Part shown: one piece after another, positions 16,113 through 24,935 of the stretch | Numbering within the stretch: the first letter of the stretch is position 1 | Layout: each line of letters starts with the position of its first letter | From: Phormidium sp. OSCR | GTDB lineage: Bacteria > Cyanobacteriota > Cyanobacteriia > Cyanobacteriales > Geitlerinemataceae | DNA: 37,650 bases | NCBI GenBank assembly: GCA_001314905.1 | Contig: LJZT01000039.1 | Location: forward strand, 1-37,650 | Direction: 5' to 3' | Notes under the pieces: generated by a model | What the model saw: only the letters and a program-made list of their open reading frames with translations | What the model was told of the DNA's origin: nothing | The model's database searches: none | Translations under genes and position numbers: made by a program

Positions 16113-17774
16113 TTACAGTCTACTAATTAAATCTCCCCGCCGGAAGGTTGCAGAAAGCTGCTGTAAAGAAATATCTTGCTCCCCATACAGACTCTGAAGC
16201 GCCCGTTGAACATCCGCCACGGCATCATTAAAATACCTATCACGATGTTGCTCAATTAACTCCTGAGCCGTCTGGAAATTCCGATGACTAATATCCTGAA
16301 TCTCAACCCCCATATCTCCTAAAAGTCTTCTCCCCATCTGCATCGCCAGAAAACAAGACCCATAGCGTACCAAGGCGGGGTCATTTGACTCTGGACGTTT
16401 GCGACGATTTTCAGCAATTCGGTAGAGGAGAACCGCCAGAATCACTTGAGAGCCATTCAAATCATTCGTAAAGATGACATCATAGAGTTTGCCAAAATGC
16501 TCCCGAGAGAAAAATTTGGCTTGATGGGGTCGTTTTCTCCAAACTGATAACACCGCTTCCGCCGCGACTCCCGAGGTGATATCAGTGGCTCGGGTACTGT
16601 TATCAGAACGCTTGCGCCGGTACTTGAATCCCAACTGCTGAATATCGAGTTCGAGTTGTTTTTGCCGTTCATCATTCGCTCGTAAATCTTTCAAATCGAC
16701 AGGATTTTGGCTATTGGTGGCATAGGTAATTTGTTGCACTAAGTCTTGATTATCACGGGGGAGTTGATACAGTCGCACTAAAACATAAGCTTGATTGATG
16801 TTAGGCAATAACTTGGGGTCTTGCAAAGTCTTAAAAATGGTCATACAGGTTTGACCCCCATTGATAATTTGCAAGTTTTCGACGCGAACTTGATAATCGC
16901 TATCTTGCAACGCATTATAAGAAAAGTTATCACAAGTTAGGGTAATTCCATTGTTGTAAAAGTAAAAATTGCCGTTATCAAAACTATTTAAAGTCTGTTT
17001 AATGCTTTCATTAACACGGTTGCCTTGTAACCCTAAGTAACGACGGATATTACGCTCTAACAACCGTTCCCCATGTCGTTCAATTAGGGTGGCGATTTCA
17101 GTCACGGCAATTCTGCCCACCAAGACTCGGCTAAACTCCATATCTTCAACGATCGCCTTCCCACTCAGTTGCAGAGAATCCTTGACGGGTTTAGAGGCTT
17201 GCAAGATATTAACTAGCCGCTCATGATTCACATGTTCCCAGGTCACTTGCTCCCCGAAACCACTGCGCTCAATGGCTTCCTGAGCCGATGGGTTCCACGT
17301 GAGTCCATTATTGCAGGCTAAGGCGCGAACTTGGGGAATATAACCATCGCGAATTAAACTTCGGGCTTCTTCCACTTTTGCCAGCAGCCGTTGATTCAGA
17401 TAGTCAAGTTTTGCGGCTGGATTAAATAAATATTGAATTGCCCGAATTAGGCTTTCGATTCCCTGTTCCGGGAAATTAGAGGTTCCGGCTAGATTATTTT
17501 TGTATTTAGCTTGAAATAGGCTAACAGTAAACTCCCCGTCATACTCTTCAGAAATATGGATAGCATCGACACCAAAATCGCCCCCACCTTCAGTTAAGCA
17601 ATCAAACGCCTCATCTTCCTCTAACTCCAAAAGGGTTTGAACACAGAGATAGACAAATGCCAAAGACTTGAGTCTACCGTTATCAGTGATGCGCAACTCT
17701 TCGGCGGACTTGTCCCGAATTTGGTTGGCAATTGCTCCTAAGCGTTGGTCAATAATGGATGCCTGGATATTCAT
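16113..17774 (-). CDS. AIPR family abortive-infection phage-resistance protein
   Basis: 553 residues. The N-terminal part holds a nuclease-like PD-(D/E)XK pattern: GGGDFGVDAI (63-72, Asp70) followed by FQAKYK (Gln88, Lys90), as in Mrr-type restriction endonucleases. The central and C-terminal parts match the AIPR domain: NIRRYLGLQG (242-251), FYFYNNGIT (270-278) and QIINGGQT (302-309). AIPR proteins are linked to abortive infection against phage, but the mechanism is poorly known; a nuclease role is inference. The gene lies tail to tail with mazEF, has no GCGATCGC octamer and seems AT-richer than the flanking genes, suggesting horizontal acquisition. An AGGAT lies about 10 bases before the ATG. 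Confidence 0.88.
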   Translation of the reverse strand: MNIQASIIDQRLGAIANQIRDKSAEELRITDNGRLKSLAFVYLCVQTLLELEEDEAFDCLTEGGGDFGVDAIHISEEYDGEFTVSLFQAKYKNNLAGTSNFPEQGIESLIRAIQYLFNPAAKLDYLNQRLLAKVEEARSLIRDGYIPQVRALACNNGLTWNPSAQEAIERSGFGEQVTWEHVNHERLVNILQASKPVKDSLQLSGKAIVEDMEFSRVLVGRIAVTEIATLIERHGERLLERNIRRYLGLQGNRVNESIKQTLNSFDNGNFYFYNNGITLTCDNFSYNALQDSDYQVRVENLQIINGGQTCMTIFKTLQDPKLLPNINQAYVLVRLYQLPRDNQDLVQQITYATNSQNPVDLKDLRANDERQKQLELDIQQLGFKYRRKRSDNSTRATDITSGVAAEAVLSVWRKRPHQAKFFSREHFGKLYDVIFTNDLNGSQVILAVLLYRIAENRRKRPESNDPALVRYGSCFLAMQMGRRLLGDMGVEIQDISHRNFQTAQELIEQHRDRYFNDAVADVQRALQSLYGEQDISLQQLSATFRRGDLISRL

Positions 17775-17950
17775 ACTGGATTCATCCTATTTGGCAATAA
17801 TTCAAATTTTAAAATAAGTAATTTTGTTAATTAATTACGGGGGAAATACCGCTAGAATACGGGGACAGTGAGCCGATTGTAGATTTGGTAGACTGTTTAA
17901 GGAAGATTGACGTGAGTAGTTTACAAAAAAATTGGTTTTATCGTTTGTCC

Positions 17951-20689
17951 CTAGAGGGGATACCGATCGCGCACAAAAGCGATCGCCGCCTCCCGAGAAC
18001 CCCCAAAATCCCCATCTAACGTCCCCGCCTGGATATCCGCCAACATTTCCCTAAATTGCGGCCCCGGTTTATACCCCAACTGCTTCAAATCCTCCCCATT
18101 TAACAGCGGTTTCACCTGAGCCCACTCCGTTAGATAGTGCCAAATCTTGCGCCGCAGCGATCGCCCCAACCCCAACGCCACCAACAACAACCCCGCTAAC
18201 TCCTCCCCCGACAACACCTGCACCACCTCACTCGGCCGCTGCGCCTTCCTCAACTCCCGTTCGAGACGCTCACGTCGTTCTCCCAACGTCGCCAACCGTT
18301 GCACCGTCTCATCCGGTAACTGTAACTGTTGCGCCACCGCCGCTCGCGAAAACTCCCCCGATCCCATCTCCACCTGGGACAACAACACCTCCAACAACAT
18401 CTGCCAATGACTCAGACGATGCCAGTTCTGAAAGCGCCGCAACCCCCGATCCGCTAACTGTAACCGCCGCCACAGTTCCCGCGTCAAGCGTAACTGAGGA
18501 TGCAAACATTGCAACGCCCCCAAGCGATCCAACTCCCGCAAGGCTCGTGGCCAATACGACGCTTGCAAGAGATATTTCAACTCACTTTTTAATCGCGCCT
18601 GTAACGCCGGAGTGCGGGGATTGAGGGAGCGCGATCGCTCATACACCCCACTGGCGATCGCATGACGAATAAACCGTTCCGTCTCCGGTTCAATCTCAAA
18701 CTCAAACCGCACCGCAAAACGCACCGCCCGAAAAATCCGCGTCGGATCTTCAATAAAACTATTGGCGTGCAACACCCGCACCCACCCTCGCTGCAAATCC
18801 AACACACCACCAAAAAAGTCCAACAACTTCCCCTGACGAGGGGTTGTCAAGCGAATCGCCAAAGCATTAATCGTAAAATCCCGGCGATACAAATCCTGAC
18901 GAATCGAACTCGCCTCCACCTCTGGATTCGCCGCTGGATAGGGGTAAAACTCCGTCCGCGCCGTAGCAATATCCAACCACAGAGAATCAAAAATGGGGTC
19001 ATTGTGCCATAACAACGCCGCCGTCTGGAACGCCCCATGCACATCCAACCGCGCCCCCGAAAACTGCTCCTGTAACACGTTCGCCAACTCCACCCCCGCG
19101 CCAACTGTCGCCGACTGGTGAAAGCCATCCACCACTAAATCAATATCCGTTAAGTCCACCTGAGTCTCTTGCGGTGACTGCATCACTCGCAACAAATCTC
19201 GCACCGCTCCCCCCACCAGATACAGTTGCCAGCCTCGTTCCTGAGCCGCCTGGGCTGCGGTTTCGAGCAATTGCCACAGTTTGGGGTTGAGGTGCGATCG
19301 CAGGCCATCCCACACATCCGCCTCCCGTGTCAACCGCCGCCCCTGGGAACCGCGTTCAGGATGGACGGGACAGAGTTGACTGCTGTCTTCATGGAGTTCT
19401 CGCAAGACATCGGTGCGGGTGACAATTCCCACCAATGCCCCCTCGTCTAAGACCGGTAGGCGACCAATATCAAACGTCACCATCAGCCCTTCAATTTCGG
19501 GCAGCAAGGTGTCTGGACTAATCGTTTTGACGTTTCGCGTCATATAGCCTTTCACGGGGGCATGGTGGAAGCCGTGGTGCAGGGCAATGTCCAAATCCCG
19601 GCGGGAGATGACCCCCACTAATTCGTCAGCTTGGTTCACCACCGATAAGCCGGAATGGCCGTAACGCAACAAAATTCGATGGGCCTCGCCAATGGTGGTA
19701 CTCGGGCGAATGGTACGCACGGGAGATGACATTAATTCTCGGGCCGTCGGCGGTGGGGGAATTTGGGCTTTGAGGCGATCGCACAACTGGCGCAACACCT
19801 GATCAGGGTTGGCATTCCGCAATTGGGCTGAACCGGCTTTGCGATGGCCACCCCCACCGATGGTTTGTAGAATGGCATTGAGATCGGTCTGGGGAATCTG
19901 CGATCGCGCAATCACTGTCAGCCGCGACTCATCCCCCTGACGTTGATACTCATGCAGCAAAATCAGGGCATCGCTATCCGTCAGTTCCAGCAGCCGCGAG
20001 GTTAATCCCGATAATCCCGGCACGTAATCGGGGGTTCGCAACACCACTGAGGCGACTTGTTGCCCCCAAACGTCCTCCGTCTTCACGGTTTCTAGGGCGG
20101 TTGCTAACAAGTCTTGCAAGGAATCCGATAATCCCGGTTCAATATACTCGGCAATCAACGTCAGACTGGCCCCCTGCTTCATTAACCAGGCTAAGGCCAA
20201 GGCATCCCGCGCCGTACTATGGTCAAAGGTCAGAGATCCACTATCGACATGAATCCCTAGGGCCATTACCGTGGCTTCATGGACGGTGAGACTGATGTTG
20301 TGCTGTTGCAACTGTTCGGCGATTAGGGTGGTTGTGGCCCCAATCGCTTCAACTTGACGCTGACTGGCGGGAATGTCTCCTCTGACACCGGGATGATGGT
20401 CATAAAGATACACTCCCTGTAACTGGGGTGCGTCGAACCATTCAGCGGCTTTGCCGAGGCGATCGCGTGATTGAGTATCCACCACAAACAGCGATCGCAA
20501 CTGTTCGGGATTCACTGATCGCCGCTCGATGATGGCATACTCATCTCGGTGCAGTCTCAGAAACTCCTCGACTCCTGGATGAGCACCCCCAGTGAGGACA
20601 ATACGAGCGCCAGGGTGCAGTCGGGTTAGGCCAACGGCTGCCCCTAAACTATCGAAATCGGCGGTGGTGTGACAGAGGATGATGTCCAT
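17951..20689 (-). CDS. DHH-CBS-CCA tRNA nucleotidyltransferase fusion
   Basis: 912 residues in a known but striking multidomain architecture. Residues 1-310 form a DHH-DHHA1 phosphoesterase: ADFDSLGAAVG (Asp11, Asp13), DHHPG (97-101) and GGGGHRKAG (278-286). Two CBS domains follow (about 320-370 and 383-432), which often bind adenosine nucleotides. From about 485 on is a class II nucleotidyltransferase with GGAVRD (493-498), metal-binding Asp515 and Asp517 in DIDLVVDG, and RRDFTINALAI. Such fusions in cyanobacteria and Aquifex add A or CC to tRNA 3' ends; which one cannot be told here. The DHH part may be a nuclease or pyrophosphatase. A composite heptad array lies just upstream of the ATG. 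Confidence 0.93.
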   Translation of the reverse strand: MDIILCHTTADFDSLGAAVGLTRLHPGARIVLTGGAHPGVEEFLRLHRDEYAIIERRSVNPEQLRSLFVVDTQSRDRLGKAAEWFDAPQLQGVYLYDHHPGVRGDIPASQRQVEAIGATTTLIAEQLQQHNISLTVHEATVMALGIHVDSGSLTFDHSTARDALALAWLMKQGASLTLIAEYIEPGLSDSLQDLLATALETVKTEDVWGQQVASVVLRTPDYVPGLSGLTSRLLELTDSDALILLHEYQRQGDESRLTVIARSQIPQTDLNAILQTIGGGGHRKAGSAQLRNANPDQVLRQLCDRLKAQIPPPPTARELMSSPVRTIRPSTTIGEAHRILLRYGHSGLSVVNQADELVGVISRRDLDIALHHGFHHAPVKGYMTRNVKTISPDTLLPEIEGLMVTFDIGRLPVLDEGALVGIVTRTDVLRELHEDSSQLCPVHPERGSQGRRLTREADVWDGLRSHLNPKLWQLLETAAQAAQERGWQLYLVGGAVRDLLRVMQSPQETQVDLTDIDLVVDGFHQSATVGAGVELANVLQEQFSGARLDVHGAFQTAALLWHNDPIFDSLWLDIATARTEFYPYPAANPEVEASSIRQDLYRRDFTINALAIRLTTPRQGKLLDFFGGVLDLQRGWVRVLHANSFIEDPTRIFRAVRFAVRFEFEIEPETERFIRHAIASGVYERSRSLNPRTPALQARLKSELKYLLQASYWPRALRELDRLGALQCLHPQLRLTRELWRRLQLADRGLRRFQNWHRLSHWQMLLEVLLSQVEMGSGEFSRAAVAQQLQLPDETVQRLATLGERRERLERELRKAQRPSEVVQVLSGEELAGLLLVALGLGRSLRRKIWHYLTEWAQVKPLLNGEDLKQLGYKPGPQFREMLADIQAGTLDGDFGGSREAAIAFVRDRYPL

Positions 20690-20695
20690 TTAGAA

Positions 20696-20816
20696 AGGCA
20701 AGAGGCAAGAGGCAAGAGGCAAGAGGGGGGAGAAGGGAACAGGGAACAGGGAACGGGGAATAGTGAATAGTGAATAGTGAATAGGGAACGGGGAACGGGG
20801 AACGGGGAACAGGAAC
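20696..20816. repeat. Composite heptanucleotide array before the CCA fusion gene
   Basis: About 17 units in blocks: four AGGCAAG (20696-20723), a G-rich spacer, then units of AGGGAAC, TAGTGAA and GGGGAAC type up to about 20816. The array starts 6 bases from the start codon of the leftward fusion gene, whose sense strand is the pyrimidine-rich one. Unlike the other arrays it has a TAA stop just before the ATG in frame, so no N-terminal extension is possible. Confidence 0.9.
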
Positions 20817-20893
20817 ATCTCCTGTTTCTGAGGGGCCGATGTTAGGATTAGGCATCGATACCAATACGCTTTCAATATAACCACGTCAACATC

Positions 20894-21406
20894 ATGTCTT
20901 TTGCAGCTACCCGTAAACTCTGCGTTGCCTTTTCTCTGGCAATGTTGCTTTTTGTCGGGGGATGTCGCGGCCCTCAAGCCGATGTTCCGCCTCCCCCTCC
21001 CGCTGAACAAGTGCAACCGGCTGATGGCCAGGGTGCGGTGTCCTCTGAATCCATCCCTGGCAGCGCTTTTAACCGCTTTTTTCCCCAAGCCAGCGGGGAG
21101 TATGAGCGCGTGTATACTCAGGAGAAGGATGGGTTTGCTGAAGCGAAACTCAAACGAAATGGTGAGGATGTGGCCATGTTGGCCATTTCTGATACAACTA
21201 ATGTCCCGGCGGCGGCTGAACGACTACGCAATAGCAGCGATCGCATTAGTGGCTATCCAGCGGCTACCCTGGGAACAACCCAAACCTCGATTCTGGTGGC
21301 TGATCGCTTCCAAGTCAAGGTCATTTCCCGGAGTCCTGATTTTACCCAGAGCGATCGCGAGGCCTGGTTAAAGCAATTTGACTTGCAAGGCCTATCCCGA
21401 CTATAA
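20894..21406 (+). CDS. Probable lipoprotein
   Basis: 170 residues. The N terminus has a basic start (MSFAATRK), a hydrophobic stretch and the lipobox LFVGGC with Cys24, so the protein is probably lipid-anchored. A Pro-rich linker (about 29-40) precedes a globular domain with EYERVYTQEKDGFAEAKLKRNGEDVAMLAIS and a C-terminal GLSRL. No enzyme motif is recognised; cyanobacterial homologues of unknown function are likely. It begins a rightward series of five genes (gaps 18, 80, 18 and 35 bp) that may be one operon, divergent from the CCA fusion gene. Confidence 0.75.
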   Translation: MSFAATRKLCVAFSLAMLLFVGGCRGPQADVPPPPPAEQVQPADGQGAVSSESIPGSAFNRFFPQASGEYERVYTQEKDGFAEAKLKRNGEDVAMLAISDTTNVPAAAERLRNSSDRISGYPAATLGTTQTSILVADRFQVKVISRSPDFTQSDREAWLKQFDLQGLSRL

Positions 21407-21424
21407 ACCCATCATTGTGACATC

Positions 21425-22312
21425 ATGAGTACATCCATTCAAAAACGAGTTGACGATCTCCCCACTCGCAACCTGACGATTTTTAGCCTCAATGCCCTAG
21501 ATAAGATTGTTCCGGGAAAATGGGAGAATCTTGTTGGCTGGGATAACACGATCAAAACCATCAGCCAGGAAAGCGATCCCGCTATCTTGGATCTCGTCAG
21601 TCGCCGGGCGATCGCCCTCTATGACGACAAATCCCAAGGCTACCAAACAGCACTCTGGCTCTACGATACCATCGATCGCACTGGCAGCGCCTTAGGAACG
21701 GCGGCCCTGGGCAACAAAATTGGCGAGAAAATTCCCCTGTTGGGATTTCTCAACAAACTCACGCCTAAGGCGGAAAAAGCCCAAACCATTGATTTGTCCC
21801 TAAAATTAGTGGTGGAAGTGGTGGCCTTTTGTAAAATCAATGGCATTCCGGGGGATAGTTTGGGGGATTTTGTGCGATCGCTCTCCGACTATGGCGGCGA
21901 ATCTCTGATGCGGATGTCGGCGTTAGTCTGTTTTGATGGCTTAATTCCTTTAGGTCCTAATTTCATTCAAACCGTCAGCAGCCGCCTCAATCATCTCAGT
22001 CCCAAAGAACTCGAAGACAACTCCCAGTATAAAAATATTGAGGAGCAAATTCCCGGCGACAGCAGTGATGGTAAACTAAGCTTCATTGGCGAAAGCTTTG
22101 AGTCGGTCAAAGGTTGGATGGGGGACTTCGTCAGTTCCAATGATCTAACCCCCCAAAAGGTCAGTCATGGCTTACAGGGATTCATTGACTTTAGCGAAGA
22201 TCGCCTCGATTATCTCGCGGCGTTTCTCGATATGAGTACCGACTACTATCGCCATACGGGAGTGCAAACCCTGGCCCGTCGTCTCGTTGAACGGTCTTTA
22301 GCTGAGATTTAA
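21425..22312 (+). CDS. Hypothetical protein (295 aa)
   Basis: 295 residues, helical and probably soluble, with no signal peptide or strong membrane segment. Visible features are repeated helices from about 50 to 180 (QTALWLYDTIDRTGSALGTAAL, KLVVEVVAFCKINGIPG) and a hydrophilic region near 195-215. I do not recognise the family. It follows the lipoprotein gene by 18 bp and precedes the first YbjQ gene by 80 bp, so a link with the YbjQ/M48 cluster is possible. Two HIP1-type octamers lie within it, as expected for a resident gene. Confidence 0.65.
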   Translation: MSTSIQKRVDDLPTRNLTIFSLNALDKIVPGKWENLVGWDNTIKTISQESDPAILDLVSRRAIALYDDKSQGYQTALWLYDTIDRTGSALGTAALGNKIGEKIPLLGFLNKLTPKAEKAQTIDLSLKLVVEVVAFCKINGIPGDSLGDFVRSLSDYGGESLMRMSALVCFDGLIPLGPNFIQTVSSRLNHLSPKELEDNSQYKNIEEQIPGDSSDGKLSFIGESFESVKGWMGDFVSSNDLTPQKVSHGLQGFIDFSEDRLDYLAAFLDMSTDYYRHTGVQTLARRLVERSLAEI

Positions 22313-22392
22313 TCTCAATGCTCCTAAAATGAGCGCTTGGGTGGGATGTTTCGCATCTCACCCCGTTGACTTCCATTTATTTTAAAACAGCC

Positions 22393-22707
22393 ATGATTCT
22401 GACAACATTGGAAGGAGTTCCCGGAAAAGAAATCCTGGAACATTATGGAATTGTTCAAGGGAGTACCGTTCGCGCAAAAAATGTAGGACGTGACATTGGT
22501 GCAAGTTTTAAAAACCTAGTGGGTGGGGAGTTAAAAGGCTACACCGACTTACTTAATGAAGCGCGTCAAGAAGCCATGGATCGCATGGTGTTACAAGCCA
22601 AACAACTGAATGCCAATGCAATTGTAAACATTCGCTTTTCCACCTCTTCAGTGGCTCAAGGAGCGGCTGAAATTTTCGCCTATGGTACAGCGGTTTTAGT
22701 TCGTTAA
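22393..22707 (+). CDS. YbjQ/UPF0145 family protein
   Basis: 104 residues from the ATG at 22393 (nine upstream codons in frame are ignored because the family begins at MILTT). The features are LEGVPGKEILEHYGIVQGSTVRAKNVGRDIGASF and the conserved repeat-like NANAIVNIRFSTS before EIFAYGTAVLVR, matching the YbjQ/DUF74 family, sometimes described as heavy-metal-binding. Family members form homopentameric beta-rich rings; the true function is unknown. A second family member with a membrane anchor follows 18 bp later. Confidence 0.93.
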   Translation: MILTTLEGVPGKEILEHYGIVQGSTVRAKNVGRDIGASFKNLVGGELKGYTDLLNEARQEAMDRMVLQAKQLNANAIVNIRFSTSSVAQGAAEIFAYGTAVLVR

Positions 22708-22725
22708 AATTAGCCCCAGGGTATT

Positions 22726-23166
22726 ATGGAAGAACTGATTATCTTTGTGGTCTTGCTCAGTGTTGGCTACTTTTTTGGTGTCTTAGCGGAAAAGAAGCAT
22801 TACAAAGACATTCAAAAACGGGAACAGGAAACCTTATCATTGGCGATCGCCTCCTTTGGCGCTAAACAACCCCTTCCTCAAGCCTCGGAATCTCAGCTAT
22901 TTGTCGGGGAAGTGGTCATTGCTTCAGACTATTTTAAAACCTTTGTCATGGCCTTGCGCAATCTCTGGGGAGGGCGAGTGCTAAGCTATGAAAGCCTCTT
23001 AGATCGAGGTCGTCGGGAAGCTTTGTTACGAGTCAAAGAACAGGCGATCGCTTGGGGTGCGACTGAAGTTCTCAATATCCGCTATGAAACCAGTACCATT
23101 GGTGGTAAAAAACAAGGGGGAGTTGGTGCGATCGAAATCATTGCCTATGGAACCGCAATTCGTTAG
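22726..23166 (+). CDS. Membrane-anchored YbjQ-like protein
   Basis: 146 residues. An N-terminal transmembrane helix (about 3-19, LIIFVVLLSVGYFFGVL) is followed by a charged helix (EKKHYKDIQKREQE) and then a YbjQ-type domain from about 55: VGEVVIASDYFKTFVMALRN, REALLRVKEQAIAWGATEVLNIRYETS and IEIIAYGTAIR. The domain can be aligned over most of its length with the neighbour at 22393, so the two may come from an old duplication with an added anchor. It may assemble mixed rings with the soluble form at a membrane; this is inference. Confidence 0.85.
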   Translation: MEELIIFVVLLSVGYFFGVLAEKKHYKDIQKREQETLSLAIASFGAKQPLPQASESQLFVGEVVIASDYFKTFVMALRNLWGGRVLSYESLLDRGRREALLRVKEQAIAWGATEVLNIRYETSTIGGKKQGGVGAIEIIAYGTAIR

Positions 23167-23201
23167 CCTAGGGTCATGTTGGACTGCCTTGAGTCTTGAA
23201 A

Positions 23202-24092
23202 ATGAGATTTAAAGCCAAAGCTATCACAGAAGAGGTCAATGTTTCTAACGTCAATCCTTTGATTGATTTTGCCTATTTGCTCGGTATAATTATTAGCCTC
23301 ACTCTAGTTATTTATTTTATCTTAGGCTTAGCCGTCGATTGGGTTGTCCCACAACTGAGTCCCCAGCAAGATGTTCGGATCGGAGAAATTTTAGCACCAG
23401 CCGTTGCACCTCAACTCGGTGGTGAGCTGATTCAGGACGACACTCGACAGGCCTATCTTGCAGAGTTGCTAGAGGAGTTACGTCATCAAGGAGACTTCGC
23501 AGAAACCCCTCTGACACTCAATCTCGTGGAAACGGAACTCGTTAATGCGGCGGCTTTAGCCGGGGGACAATTGTTTGTCACCACGGCGTTTTTAGAACAA
23601 GTTGAGTCGGAAAATGAGTTAGCCTTTGTCCTCAGCCATGAGTTAGGTCATTTATCGGCGCGAGATGGCTTAAAAAGTCTAGGACGAGGAATTTTTGTAC
23701 TTCTCGGAAGCATGGTTCTGAATCTCGGTCATCAAGGGAGTGGCCCCGATGTAATTGGCTATACGCTCAATCTCAATAGTCTCAATTATAGCCGCGCTCA
23801 GGAATATCGGGCTGACGAATATGGCTTAGAATCCGTGGTCAACTATTATGGTCATGGGGACAACAGTTTAGACTTTTTCCGACGTTTGGCGGACAGGAAG
23901 GAGGCGTTTCCAGAAGGACTGATCCGAGCCTCTGAGTATTTCCAAACTCACCCACTCACCGAGAAGCGTATTGAACATCTACAGGCGATCGCCGCCGAAC
24001 AGGGATGGCCCATGACGGGAGAGAGCACTCCAGTTCCCCCTGGGTTAGCCTGTGCCAACTTTGATTGTGATGAAAACCCCTCAGACTCGTGA
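23202..24092 (+). CDS. Membrane-anchored M48 metallopeptidase
   Basis: 296 residues from the ATG at 23202; a TTG two codons earlier is an alternative. A transmembrane helix spans about 23-46. The zinc motif is HELGH (146-150) with a third ligand probably at Glu201 in EYRADEYG, as in M48 peptidases such as HtpX, Oma1 and BepA. The C terminus includes THPLTEKRIEHL, typical of the family. A short tail has two Cys (near 280-290). It follows two YbjQ genes by 35 bp. A role in membrane or envelope protein quality control is plausible. The last codons form one arm of a terminator used by rpe on the other strand. Confidence 0.9.
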   Translation: MRFKAKAITEEVNVSNVNPLIDFAYLLGIIISLTLVIYFILGLAVDWVVPQLSPQQDVRIGEILAPAVAPQLGGELIQDDTRQAYLAELLEELRHQGDFAETPLTLNLVETELVNAAALAGGQLFVTTAFLEQVESENELAFVLSHELGHLSARDGLKSLGRGIFVLLGSMVLNLGHQGSGPDVIGYTLNLNSLNYSRAQEYRADEYGLESVVNYYGHGDNSLDFFRRLADRKEAFPEGLIRASEYFQTHPLTEKRIEHLQAIAAEQGWPMTGESTPVPPGLACANFDCDENPSDS

Positions 24093-24104
24093 CGAACTGA
24101 GGGG
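24077..24104 (-). terminator. rpe terminator within the M48 gene end
   Basis: CCCCTCAG (24077-24084) and CTGAGGGG (24097-24104) form a perfect 8-bp stem with a 12-nt loop. On the minus strand the stem is followed by TTTTCATC, a typical intrinsic terminator for rpe, whose stop codon lies 38 bp away. On the plus strand the hairpin includes the M48 stop codon and is followed by CCATTT, so it could act both ways. Confidence 0.8.
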
Positions 24105-24141
24105 CCATTTGGATGAACGTTTAAAGACGAACCGCTAAAAC

Positions 24142-24849
24142 TTAAACCGTCGCCATTTCTGGGGAGGGAGCCTTGCTGTTGCGGATGCCTTCGATCGCCT
24201 CAGCATAATCGGGGGCCTTGAACACCGCCGAACCGGCCACAATCGCGTTAGCACCCGCGTCTAAGACTTGCCAAGCGTTGGCGGGTTTGAGGCCACCATC
24301 GACTTCAATCCAGGGATCGAGGCCGCGATCGTTACACATTTGCCGCAATTTACGGATTTTGGGAACCACCTCGGGAATGAAGCTTTGGCCGCCGAAACCG
24401 GGGTTGACGCTCATGATCAGCACCAAATCGCACAGTTCCAGGACATACTCGATGAGTTCGAGAGGTGTACCAGGATTCAAAACCACTCCGGCTTGCTTGC
24501 CGAGTTCGCGAATTTGACCGAGAGTGCGGTGCAGGTGGGGAGAGGCATTATGCTCAGCATGGACCGAGATAATGTCAGCACCGGCTTCGGCGAAGTCGGC
24601 CACATACTTCTCGGGTTCGACAATCATCAAGTGAACGTCTAGGGGCTTTTCTGTCACCGGACGTAGAGCCTTAACGATTAACGGACCAATGGTAATGTTG
24701 GGAACGAAGCGACCGTCCATCACATCCACGTGAATCCAGTCCGCACCGGCTTCATCAACGGCTTTGACCTGTTCACCCAGACGACTAAAATCGGCTGATA
24801 AGATTGAAGGAGCAATAACTGTAGATTTTTCAGAGTTTAATGTTGCCAT
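24142..24849 (-). CDS. rpe: Ribulose-phosphate 3-epimerase
   Basis: 235-residue TIM-barrel enzyme that interconverts ribulose 5-phosphate and xylulose 5-phosphate in the Calvin and pentose phosphate pathways. Signatures are [14 protein letters not shown] (about 12-25), [14 protein letters not shown] (about 39-52), the GVVLNPGTP strand, [12 protein letters not shown] (about 145-156) and EVDGGLKP with the catalytic Asp. The metal-binding His and Asp residues of the family are in place. The ATG at 24849 gives [15 protein letters not shown], a normal start. It is divergent from the subtilisin-like gene; the shared region has a 20-bp HIP1-centred palindrome. Confidence 0.97.
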   Translation of the reverse strand: MATLNSEKSTVIAPSILSADFSRLGEQVKAVDEAGADWIHVDVMDGRFVPNITIGPLIVKALRPVTEKPLDVHLMIVEPEKYVADFAEAGADIISVHAEHNASPHLHRTLGQIRELGKQAGVVLNPGTPLELIEYVLELCDLVLIMSVNPGFGGQSFIPEVVPKIRKLRQMCNDRGLDPWIEVDGGLKPANAWQVLDAGANAIVAGSAVFKAPDYAEAIEGIRNSKAPSPEMATV

Positions 24850-24935
24850 GTGGCAAGTTCCTCGATTTTGTGTGTTGCGTTTGATACAGAATTTAATTAA
24901 AGTTTAACAAAAAACGTGGACATAATCCCCGACAA

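Noticed and set aside
17912-18019. 35-codon rightward frame from a GTG, starting VSSLQKNWFYRLS
   Set aside because: Its start looks protein-like, but it runs into the antisense 3' end of the CCA fusion gene and has no good ribosome binding site; perhaps a fragment.
18309-18554. 81-codon leftward frame rich in Gly, Val and Ala
   Set aside because: It lies in another frame inside the CCA fusion gene and reflects codon bias of that gene.
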